From positions 1 to 39,951 of the forward strand of contig WRJK01000015.1 of the NCBI GenBank assembly GCA_009782285.1: a stretch of DNA of 39,951 nt. Direction: 5' to 3'. The position numbers were made by a program, and so were the translations under genes. The DNA comes from Clostridiales bacterium (GTDB taxonomy: Bacteria; Bacillota; Clostridia; Peptostreptococcales; Anaerovoracaceae). This document shows positions 22,325-28,628 of the stretch, in pieces; within the stretch, counting starts at the first letter, position 1, and every line of letters starts with the position of its first letter. The notes under the pieces are model-generated. The model ran no database searches. It saw nothing but the letters and a program-made list of their open reading frames with translations, and was not told where the DNA came from.

Positions 22325-23239
22325 ATGAAAAAACTCAACGTGAAGGCATACGCTAAAATAAATTTATCGCTGGACGTCCTCGGGAAGAGGCCTGACGGAT
22401 ACCATGATGTTTTCACTGTGATGCAGCAGATTGCGCTGCACGACAAAATTTGCGTCAAATGGTTGCCGGACGAGCAGCCGGGGCAAAACAGCGGCATAGC
22501 AGTGGAAATTGGGAGCAATAAGGCATACTTGCCAAGAGACGGGAAAAACCTCGCGTACAAGGCTGCCAGCCTTGTTATAGGCCGTTTTGAGATCAACAGT
22601 CGGATTGGCTCCGGCAAAGTGCGCATCGACATAAAAAAAGAGATACCTGTAGGGGCAGGCCTTGGCGGGGGCAGTGCAGACTGCGCGGCAACCCTGCGTG
22701 CCCTGTCCGAGATATGGGAGCTAAACCTCAGTGTGCGCGAGCTATGCAGTCTCGGCGCCGAACTGGGGGCAGACGTCCCGTTTTGCGTCTTGAGCCAGTC
22801 AGGTGTGGCTTGTGCACTTGCAAAAGGGACAGGGACCGAGCTGACGCGGATGCCCGGCATCGACAGCTGGGTGGTGCTGTCCAAACCGGCGGGGAACATT
22901 TCGACGGCAGAGGCGTACAAAGGGTTCGATCTGATTGATGACAGAAACTATAAAAAACCCGACGAAGAGGAGCTCGTTGCGGCTCTGAAAAGCAGCAACC
23001 TTGACCTTATAAAGAAAAACATGATCAACGTACTAGAAAATTTCACGCTAAAAACGTATCCCAGTGTTGCGTACACAAAGCACAAGATGATTGTGGACAC
23101 ATCGCCGGCAAAGGCTATTATGAGCGGAAGCGGGCCGACTGTTATTGGCCTGTACAGAAACAGAGTGAGCGCAGAGGTTGCATTTGACAAGATGTCGGCG
23201 TTGAACGAGGAGACATTTTTGACGAAAACCATGGTTTGA
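22325..23239 (+). CDS. ispE: 4-diphosphocytidyl-2-C-methyl-D-erythritol kinase
   Basis: A 304-aa GHMP kinase that phosphorylates CDP-methylerythritol in the MEP pathway for isoprenoid precursors, including undecaprenyl carriers. Diagnostic motifs are KAYAKINLSLDVLGKRPDGYH at the N-terminus, the ATP-binding glycine loop PVGAGLGGGSAD (near 22650-22680), ELGADVPFC and the late MSGSGPTVIGLY. Length is normal. The ATG at 22325 has AGGGGA just upstream and starts the usual MKKLNVKAYAK; the longer frame from 22271 would add unrelated residues. A weak GGGG/CCCC hairpin with TTTTT at about 22281-22310 lies just before it and could reduce read-through from the upstream gene. Identity is secure. Confidence 0.95.
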   Translation: MKKLNVKAYAKINLSLDVLGKRPDGYHDVFTVMQQIALHDKICVKWLPDEQPGQNSGIAVEIGSNKAYLPRDGKNLAYKAASLVIGRFEINSRIGSGKVRIDIKKEIPVGAGLGGGSADCAATLRALSEIWELNLSVRELCSLGAELGADVPFCVLSQSGVACALAKGTGTELTRMPGIDSWVVLSKPAGNISTAEAYKGFDLIDDRNYKKPDEEELVAALKSSNLDLIKKNMINVLENFTLKTYPSVAYTKHKMIVDTSPAKAIMSGSGPTVIGLYRNRVSAEVAFDKMSALNEETFLTKTMV

Positions 23240-23261
23240 TGGATAATATATTGACAAATAC

Positions 23262-23297
23262 TTGACAAAACAAGAGATTTAGGCTAAAATATTAGCC
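23262..23297 (+). promoter_or_regulatory. Promoter and palindromic operator of the hipBA pair
   Basis: TTGACA (23262-23267), 17 bp, TAAAAT (23285-23290). A perfect palindrome GGCTAAAATATTAGCC (23282-23297) covers the -10 box and likely start point, the place where a HipB-type repressor would bind. A second TTGACA lies at 23251-23256. The predicted transcript starts at or within a base or two of the ATG at 23298, so the message may be leaderless. Confidence 0.75.
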
Positions 23298-23576
23298 ATG
23301 ATGCATGATTATTTCAAAACACCGAGCAGCATTAGGAACAAAATCGCGATGAACGCCAGAGCGCAGCGGAAGGCGCGGAAGCTTTCAGTTAAGCGCTTGG
23401 CTGAAATGTCAGGGGTGAGCTACGGTTCGATAAAGCGCTTTGAAGCCTCGGGCGAGATTGCCCTGACTTCGCTCTTGAAAATTGCCATTGTGCTGGACTG
23501 CGCTGATGCATTCGAGCAGCTCTTTGCGGACGCAGGTCCCCAGTCGATACAGGAGATCATAGATGGAAAGCTATAG
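23298..23576 (+). CDS. hipB: HipB-like Xre-family antitoxin / repressor
   Basis: A 92-aa helix-turn-helix protein, the probable antitoxin and autorepressor partner of the adjacent HipA-like kinase. The Xre fold is visible at about 28-75: RKLSVKRLAEMSGVSYGSIKRFE is the helix-turn-helix, followed by IALTSLLKIAIVLDC. The N-terminal YFKTPSSIRNKIAMNARAQR resembles clostridial HipB-like proteins I remember, which supports the start at 23298 (or the next codon, also ATG) over the internal ATG at 23349. There is no room for an RBS between the predicted transcription start and 23298. The last 14 bp overlap hipA, giving tight coupling. The operator palindrome right upstream fits self-repression. Confidence 0.85.
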   Translation: MMHDYFKTPSSIRNKIAMNARAQRKARKLSVKRLAEMSGVSYGSIKRFEASGEIALTSLLKIAIVLDCADAFEQLFADAGPQSIQEIIDGKL

Positions 23577-24702
23577 GGTGCTGGAGGCTAGGATTTCTGG
23601 CGAGCTTGTAGGGCAGCTTGCAGTGTACCAAGGAAGGTTTGCGGCGTTTGAATACGCCGATAGCTGGCTGCGCAATGGTTTTGCCATAAGCCCGTTCAGC
23701 CTGCCGCTTCAAAAAAAACTCTACATTCCGAAATACGACCCTTTTGAAGGGCTGTTTGGCGTTTTTGCTGACAGTTTGCCGGATGGCTGGGGGCGTTTGC
23801 TCGTGGATCGAATGCTTGTAAAAGAACTCATTGACCCGCATAAAGTGGACATGCTAAACCGCTTGGCAATCGTCGGCAGCTCCGGCGCAGGGGCTCTGGC
23901 CTATCACCCTTGCCACGAATGGCAGTCAAGTCAAGCCAAGTTGGAATACGACAGAATAGCCGGCGAATGCAGGAAGGTGCTTGAGACTGAAAACGGGGGC
24001 GATTTGGATGCGCTGTTCACGCTTGGCGGCTCGTCAGGCGGTGCCCGCCCAAAAATCCTGACACAGGTTGACGGCGAGGATTGGATCATAAAATTCCGTT
24101 CGTCAACCGACAGGCGGAATGTTGGGGAAATCGAGTACCGCTATTCGCTGTGCGCAGGGAAATGCGGGATAGGCATGGCGGAAACGCGGCTTTTTCCCTC
24201 CAAGCAATGCACGGGGTACTTTGGGACAAAGCGGTTTGACAGAATCAAAGCGAGGGATGGAACGACGAGACGGGTTCACATGCTGTCGGCGTCGGCGCTG
24301 CTGGAAGCCTCGCACCGCATCCCCAGCTTGGATTACAATGCCCTAATGCAGCTGACGCTGGGGCTTACCAAAGACTACGTGGAGGTTGAGAAGATGTACC
24401 GGCTTATGTGCTTCAACGTGTACGCGCACAACCGGGACGACCACTCCAAAAACTTTTCGTTTGTTTACGACGTTAAGCAGAACGCTTGGAAACTGGCGCC
24501 GGCATACGACCTCACGTACAGCAGCTCCATCGGTGGCGAACACGCCACCTGCGTGAATGGAAACGGGCGCGACCCGGCGGCTGGGGACATACTTGCCGTT
24601 GCTGACAATATAGGCATATCAAAAGCGAAGGCAAAGGGAATTGCGGAACAGGTGCAGGAGGCTGTATTCGAGGAGTTCGGCGACCTGCGCAAATACAGGT
24701 GA
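23563..24702 (+). CDS. hipA: HipA-like Ser/Thr kinase toxin
   Basis: A 379-aa protein of the HipA family. In E. coli HipA phosphorylates glutamyl-tRNA synthetase and induces persistence; the target here is unknown. The N-terminal HipA_N-type part has ADSLPDGWGRLLVDRML. The kinase core shows the glycine-rich loop LGGSSGGARPK, a lysine in WIIKF, the catalytic-loop pattern NVYAHNRDDHSKNFSF and the metal-binding APAYDLTYS near 24497. All key motifs are present, so the toxin looks active. It is somewhat shorter than the ~440-aa E. coli protein. AGGAGA precedes the ATG, which overlaps hipB by 14 bp. Only 9 bp separate its stop from the phosphoglycosyl transferase gene, so that gene may be read from the hip promoter. 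Confidence 0.92.
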   Translation: MESYRVLEARISGELVGQLAVYQGRFAAFEYADSWLRNGFAISPFSLPLQKKLYIPKYDPFEGLFGVFADSLPDGWGRLLVDRMLVKELIDPHKVDMLNRLAIVGSSGAGALAYHPCHEWQSSQAKLEYDRIAGECRKVLETENGGDLDALFTLGGSSGGARPKILTQVDGEDWIIKFRSSTDRRNVGEIEYRYSLCAGKCGIGMAETRLFPSKQCTGYFGTKRFDRIKARDGTTRRVHMLSASALLEASHRIPSLDYNALMQLTLGLTKDYVEVEKMYRLMCFNVYAHNRDDHSKNFSFVYDVKQNAWKLAPAYDLTYSSSIGGEHATCVNGNGRDPAAGDILAVADNIGISKAKAKGIAEQVQEAVFEEFGDLRKYR

Positions 24703-24711
24703 GGTGCGCCG

Positions 24712-25410
24712 ATGTACAAAAAACACTTTAAAAGGCTGCTGGACATAGCTGTTTCCTTAATTTGCATGGTTGCCTTTTCTCCGGTAATCCTAGTTGCGGC
24801 TGTGCTGGTAAGGTTCAAGCTGGGCAGCCCCGTATTCTTCAAACAGAAGAGGCCGGGGGAGGGCGGGAAGGTGTTCACGCTGTGCAAGTTCAGGACGATG
24901 ACTGACAAATGCGGCGAAGACGGGATGCTGTTGCCTGACGGGGAGCGGCTGACGAAGTTCGGGGAATTCCTGAGAAGCTCAAGCATAGACGAGCTGCCGG
25001 AACTGTTCAATATATTAAAAGGGGACATGAGCCTGGTGGGGCCAAGGCCGCTGCTGGTGGAGTACCTGCCGCACTACGACGAGTTCCAGAAGCGCAGGCA
25101 CGAGGTGCGCCCGGGGCTGACCGGGCTTGCGCAGGTAAACGGCAGGAATTTGACCACATGGGACGAGCGGTTCAAGTTTGACGTGCAGTACGTGGACAGC
25201 ATAAGCTTTCGGCGCGACATGGCGATAATATTTCAGACGATAAGCAAAGTTTTGAAGCGCGAAGGGATCAGTTCGGAGGGCAGCGCTACTATGGAGTCGT
25301 TCATTGATTCGAACAAAATTGGTTTTTTGAAAGGGCAAGTTGTGATCCCAGATGATTTCGATCATATGGGCGAAGCGGAGATTACGGAAATGTTTGAGGG
25401 GACAGAATGA
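24712..25410 (+). CDS. Monotopic phosphoglycosyl transferase (PglC-like sugar transferase)
   Basis: A 232-aa bacterial sugar transferase (PF02397) that moves a phospho-sugar from a UDP-sugar onto undecaprenyl phosphate, the first membrane step of a lipid-linked glycan. A single re-entrant hydrophobic helix lies at about 8-32 (LLDIAVSLICMVAFSPVILVAAVLV). Then come the conserved KFRTM, LRSSSIDELPELFNILKGDMSLVGPRP with the catalytic Asp-Glu, and RPGLTGLAQVNGRN. The short, single-helix form matches PglC/WcaJ-C-terminal type enzymes rather than long polytopic ones; the sugar cannot be read. RBS is GAGGTG. The stop overlaps the next frame. The neighbouring PglD-like gene suggests a modified amino sugar such as diNAcBac, which is an inference. 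Confidence 0.9.
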   Translation: MYKKHFKRLLDIAVSLICMVAFSPVILVAAVLVRFKLGSPVFFKQKRPGEGGKVFTLCKFRTMTDKCGEDGMLLPDGERLTKFGEFLRSSSIDELPELFNILKGDMSLVGPRPLLVEYLPHYDEFQKRRHEVRPGLTGLAQVNGRNLTTWDERFKFDVQYVDSISFRRDMAIIFQTISKVLKREGISSEGSATMESFIDSNKIGFLKGQVVIPDDFDHMGEAEITEMFEGTE

Positions 25411-25433
25411 AATTGCAATGCGGAGGTGGCATA

Positions 25434-26114
25434 GTGAAAAAACTAATTATCATCGGCGCCGGCGGTTTCGGCCGGGAAGTCCTTCAGTACGCGCTGGACA
25501 TCAAGGAGGCAGGAGCGGCAGATTGGGAGATAGCCGGGTTTTTGGACGACAATATTAAGGCTTTAGATGGTTACTCATGCGAGTATGGAATAGTCGGGAC
25601 GGTTGTGGAACATAAAATAACCGGGGAACATGTTTATATATGCGCCATTGGCGACCCCAAAACCAAGCTTGGCATTTGCAGAAGATTTTTGAATGAAGAT
25701 GCTGAGTTCATCAACGTCGTGCATCCTAAAGCATATGTGGCGAGAAATTGCAAAATGGGCTTCGGAGTTGTTTTGTGCCCGAATTCGTCGGTCACGACAA
25801 ATGTTGCAATAGGCAGTTTTGTGGCAATTGATGTAAATTCCATATGCTCGCATGACGTTAAAATTGGGGATGGATGCACAATTAGCCATTTTTGCGACTT
25901 AACAGGTTTCTCAGTACTGGGCGAAGGCGTGTTTCTGGGAAGCCATGCGGTTGTATGCCCTAGTGTGAAGGTTGGGGATTATGCCAAGCTGGGCGCGGGT
26001 GCCGTGGCGATACGCGACGTTGGGGCGCATGCAACGGTGGTTGGGGTTCCGGCAAAGAAGATACACAGCGCACAGGCTGAGGCAGGAGTGTCGGAAGGAC
26101 AGAAGTGCCGGTAG
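25434..26114 (+). CDS. PglD/NeuD family sugar O- or N-acetyltransferase
   Basis: A 226-aa left-handed beta-helix acyltransferase. The N-terminal Rossmann-like part shows KKLIIIGAGGFGREVLQYA, a UDP-sugar-binding opening typical of PglD and NeuD. The C-terminal two thirds are hexapeptide repeats (NCKMGFGVVLCPNSSVTTNVAIG, GVFLGSHAVVCPSVKVGDYAKLGAGAV), and the usual HDVKIGDGCTISHF carries the catalytic-type histidine. The GTG at 25434 was preferred because GGAGGTGG lies immediately upstream. The ATG at 25407 would overlap the previous gene and add nine unrelated residues. Together with the PglC-like gene it suggests making and loading of an acetylated amino sugar. The aminotransferase and dehydratase expected for that pathway are not in the window. 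Confidence 0.88.
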   Translation: MKKLIIIGAGGFGREVLQYALDIKEAGAADWEIAGFLDDNIKALDGYSCEYGIVGTVVEHKITGEHVYICAIGDPKTKLGICRRFLNEDAEFINVVHPKAYVARNCKMGFGVVLCPNSSVTTNVAIGSFVAIDVNSICSHDVKIGDGCTISHFCDLTGFSVLGEGVFLGSHAVVCPSVKVGDYAKLGAGAVAIRDVGAHATVVGVPAKKIHSAQAEAGVSEGQKCR

Positions 26115-26169
26115 ACGCAGTATCGGGCTTGCGTAGCCTCGGCGATTTTTACAAATTCTTTTTTTCATG

Positions 26170-26198
26170 TTGATTAGTGTTTGGTCTTGTTGTATAAT
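26170..26198 (+). promoter_or_regulatory. Promoter of the RNA antitoxin repeats
   Basis: TTGATT (26170-26175), a 17-bp spacer and a perfect TATAAT (26193-26198). Transcription would start near 26205, exactly where the first antitoxin-like repeat begins. Confidence 0.7.
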
Positions 26199-26204
26199 TG
26201 TTTT

Positions 26205-26333
26205 GAAGGTACTCGCATGCTGTTCGGCGTTTCCAAGTAGACAGATCGAGGAAGTACACTTGCTGGTTGTGTTTTAAACACCAGAATGAGGAAATACGCA
26301 TGCTGTTCGGCGTTTCCAAGTAGACAGATCGAG
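26205..26333 (+). ncRNA. Candidate type III antitoxin RNA: about three tandem 40-46 nt repeats
   Basis: Three units are visible. Unit 1 (26205-26250) and unit 3 (26291-26333) share 38 identical bases (26214-26251 and 26297-26334). Unit 2 (26251-26290) is diverged but keeps the frame GAAGTAC..TGCTG..GTTT..AGA..GAG. In known type III systems (ToxIN, CptIN, TenpIN), a short tandem-repeat RNA is cut by the toxin into single units that bind and neutralise it. Here promoter, repeats, terminator, RBS and a small toxin-like gene lie in that exact order. Each unit has a possible pseudoknot-like pairing, but I could not establish the fold. An unrelated repeat is possible but less likely given the context. 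Confidence 0.7.
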
Positions 26334-26335
26334 GG

Positions 26336-26362
26336 AGAGCCTATGGGAATAGGCTCTTTTTT
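26336..26362 (+). terminator. Terminator between antitoxin repeats and toxin gene
   Basis: A perfect 9-bp stem AGAGCCTAT/ATAGGCTCT (26336-26344 with 26349-26357), 4-nt loop GGGA and a run of six T. It lies 14 bp before the toxin start and three bases after the last repeat. In type III systems such a leaky terminator keeps antitoxin RNA in excess over toxin mRNA. Confidence 0.88.
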
Positions 26363-26376
26363 CATAAGGAGGTTTT

Positions 26377-26880
26377 ATGGTAGAGCATGGTTTGTACATA
26401 TTGAAAACTGATTTTTTCAAGTTGGTCAAGTCCTTTGGCGGCGATTGTGATATTGAAGAAGGTGGTAGAAGACCGGTTTACTGCTGCTTCAAAGACAAAA
26501 AGGTCAAGGGTCTATATTGGGCGATTCCGACATCAAATGCAACACATCGGAGCAAAGAGCAAAATGAAAAATACTGCTATTATACCTCGCTTGAAGAAAA
26601 AGATTTGAGAAGCTGTTACTATCATAAAGCAAAAACGACAGTTGAGTCATTTTATAAAATCAGTTCTTGTTTTCCTGTTACAGAAAAATATATTGACCAT
26701 GAGTTTACAACAAGCGGTGTCCATGTAATAATGCAGAAAAAAGATGACATAGCAGAAATTGAACGAAAACTCAAACGAATCCTATCCTTCGAATTTAGGA
26801 AAACCAACTATTTCCCACAGCGGATATCAGATATAAAAAAATACTTGACAAACGAACTTATTGAGGCGGAAGACAGATGA
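26377..26880 (+). CDS. Probable type III toxin (ToxN/AbiQ/CptN/TenpN superfamily endoribonuclease)
   Basis: A 167-aa basic protein, proposed to be the endoribonuclease toxin of a type III module. The pattern PVYCCFKDKKVKGLYWAIPTSN followed by HRSKEQNEKY corresponds to the region of ToxN-like proteins where a beta-strand ending in IP(L/I/T)S leads to the active-site loop; this match is from memory. I could not assign the exact family (CptN- or TenpN-like seems closer than ToxN). The strongest support is context: promoter, RNA repeats and terminator upstream, and an ideal TAAGGAGG at 26365-26372. Base composition is visibly richer in A/T than the flanking genes, which suggests transfer. It is followed by a second copy of the terminator. 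An unrelated small protein is the alternative. Confidence 0.65.
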   Translation: MVEHGLYILKTDFFKLVKSFGGDCDIEEGGRRPVYCCFKDKKVKGLYWAIPTSNATHRSKEQNEKYCYYTSLEEKDLRSCYYHKAKTTVESFYKISSCFPVTEKYIDHEFTTSGVHVIMQKKDDIAEIERKLKRILSFEFRKTNYFPQRISDIKKYLTNELIEAEDR

Positions 26881-27000
26881 AAGCGGCAATCTTGTAAAAT
26901 ATATCAGTGCGTCGATTCGGTACCCGTTCTGCAATATCGTGCAAAAACAGCGCAGTTTCATGCGAAAAAACAATCTTCTTCGATCGCTGCTGCAACAGAA

Positions 27001-27025
27001 AGAGCCCATGGGAATAGGCTCTTTT
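27001..27025 (+). terminator. Terminator after the toxin gene, near copy of the one before it
   Basis: AGAGCC (27001-27006) pairs with GGCTCT (27017-27022), followed by TTTTA. The sequence differs from the upstream terminator by one base within the hairpin (T to C). The 120 bp between the toxin stop and this hairpin hold no recognisable gene. Confidence 0.75.
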
Positions 27026-27112
27026 ATCGTTGTTATATTTTATTTTAAATAATGAGGTTTTTCTAAAATATATTACAGAGTGCTGGCCTGCCCTGATGCG
27101 GCTGATGTAACC

Positions 27113-27152
27113 CCTTGAAATAACAACGCTTGTCAGCATCGTTATTTCAAGG
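27113..27152. repeat. 12-bp perfect inverted repeat between toxin gene and htrA
   Basis: CCTTGAAATAAC (27113-27124) and GTTATTTCAAGG (27141-27152) are separated by 16 bases. No T-run follows on either strand, so a classical terminator is unlikely. An orphan AAGGAGGT lies just downstream (about 27168-27175) with no sizeable reading frame after it. It could be a protein site, an RNA hairpin at the 3' end of the htrA transcript, or an element scar. Confidence 0.5.
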
Positions 27153-27194
27153 TGTTAATCAAACCAAGGAGGTAAACCAATAAGTTGCACTCGA

Positions 27195-28454
27195 TTACTC
27201 AGATTTTTGTTCCCCGAGGACCACTGTCAGCTCAATTAGCTGGTTGTCCCTGACCACAGTTATGGTTACAGTGTCCCCGACTTTGTATTTCTGCAGGGCG
27301 TCAGTGAGGTCTGAAGGCGCTTCTATCCTAGTGTCTTCGATGTAGTAGAGCATGTCCCCTTCTTGGAAACCGGCTTTCCTGGCGCCGTCCGAAATGACCT
27401 TGTCCACATATACGCCCAGGTTTCTTACCCCGTAGAATATGGCGTCCTGCGCGGACGTCAGGTCTCTCATCTGGATACCTATGAACGGCCTGCCTTTGAC
27501 GTACCCGTTCTCTATCAGCTGGGCAGCAACGGTTTTAGCTGTGTTCACCGGGATTGCGAACCCCAGCCCTTCGACGCCGGAGCCTGCCGACTTCGCCACC
27601 ACAAGCCCTATCATCTCGCCGTGCTGGTTGAACAGCCCGCCGCCGGAGTTCCCCGGGTTGATCGAAGCGTCAGTCTGAAGGAGCGTCATGTTTTTGTTCT
27701 CTATCGTCAATTCCCTGTCAAGGGAGCTGATGATGCCCGAGGTGACTGTCCCTCCAAGCTGGCCCAGCGGGTTGCCTATGGCCACTGCGAGCTCGCCTAT
27801 CACGATGCTGTCGCTGTCCCCAAAGACGACTGGGGTGAGGTTTGATGCCTCGATTTTGACCACTGCCACGTCGGTCTGCTGGTCGGAGCCAATGAGCCGG
27901 GCTTCATAAGTCTCGCCGTTTCTCAGGGTGACGTTTATCTTGCCGGAGCCCCTTATCACGTGGTTGTTCGTCATGATGTAGCCGTCGCTGGAAACGATGA
28001 CCCCGCTGCCGGCGCCCTGGGTGATGTACTGCCTCATCCATATGTCGTTCGCCACGCTCTCAGTGCTGATCTCGACTACCGCGTCTGCGGCCTTCTCAAT
28101 GATCTGCTGGACGCTGAGCCTGCCGTCTGCATCCGGCGAGGTGTCTGCCGCCGCCGGCCTGAACAGTTCCGGCTGCGCCGACAGCTGCCACGACGTGTAT
28201 GAGCCGTTTCCTATTGCTTTAGACGTAAGGTATGCGCTTCCGGTTCCCAAAAATCCGGAAATAATTACACAAAATATCAACATCACCGCAATTCTTTTTT
28301 TTGTAAGCACGTATTGCCCCGCGCTTCTCCTGCCGGCTTCGGGTGTCGTTGCCGCTGCAAGCTCGCCCATCGCCCCGCCCGTTGTTTCGCATGCAGCGCT
28401 TTCAATTCGTTCGTTGAAAAATTCGCTGCGGAAGTCGTTGTCGTATTCTCTCAT
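27195..28454 (-). CDS. htrA: HtrA/DegP-like trypsin-type serine protease with PDZ domain
   Basis: A 419-aa membrane-anchored protease that degrades or refolds misfolded proteins outside the membrane. A cytoplasmic N-terminus is followed by one membrane segment (IAVMLIFCVIISGFLGTGSAYL, about 53-74). The trypsin-like domain shows the full triad: His in MTNNHVIRG, Asp in QQTDVAVVKI, Ser in SINPGNSGGG. A C-terminal PDZ domain (about 320-410) carries RKAGFQEGDMLYYIEDTRI. Length and layout match Gram-positive HtrA-type proteases. GAGAGG precedes the ATG on the minus strand. The gene is divergent from the phosphomutase gene, with 174 bp between them, and convergent with the toxin gene. No stress-response operator was recognised. 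Confidence 0.95.
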   Translation of the reverse strand: MREYDNDFRSEFFNERIESAACETTGGAMGELAAATTPEAGRRSAGQYVLTKKRIAVMLIFCVIISGFLGTGSAYLTSKAIGNGSYTSWQLSAQPELFRPAAADTSPDADGRLSVQQIIEKAADAVVEISTESVANDIWMRQYITQGAGSGVIVSSDGYIMTNNHVIRGSGKINVTLRNGETYEARLIGSDQQTDVAVVKIEASNLTPVVFGDSDSIVIGELAVAIGNPLGQLGGTVTSGIISSLDRELTIENKNMTLLQTDASINPGNSGGGLFNQHGEMIGLVVAKSAGSGVEGLGFAIPVNTAKTVAAQLIENGYVKGRPFIGIQMRDLTSAQDAIFYGVRNLGVYVDKVISDGARKAGFQEGDMLYYIEDTRIEAPSDLTDALQKYKVGDTVTITVVRDNQLIELTVVLGEQKSE

Positions 28455-28628
28455 TTCAAGTACCTCTCTTTTCTATATTTAAAGTTTTGCATACTGTCGA
28501 TACCGCTGTTTTGCTGTCCTATTTCCATTATATCAAATAATGTGAAGATTTTGTGTGGAATGCATGTTGTTTTGTGGTAAAATAACTAAGGGAAAGGCGA
28601 CGCCAAAATTTTGAACGGAGGTGTTATT

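Noticed and set aside
26205-26334. CRISPR array
   Set aside because: Only about three units with no unique spacers; repeats abut each other and sit between a promoter and a terminator before a toxin-like gene.
28540-28600. Promoter of pgcA
   Set aside because: TAAAAT at 28578-28583 is plausible as -10, but the nearest TTGTGT is 21 bp away and no better -35 exists.
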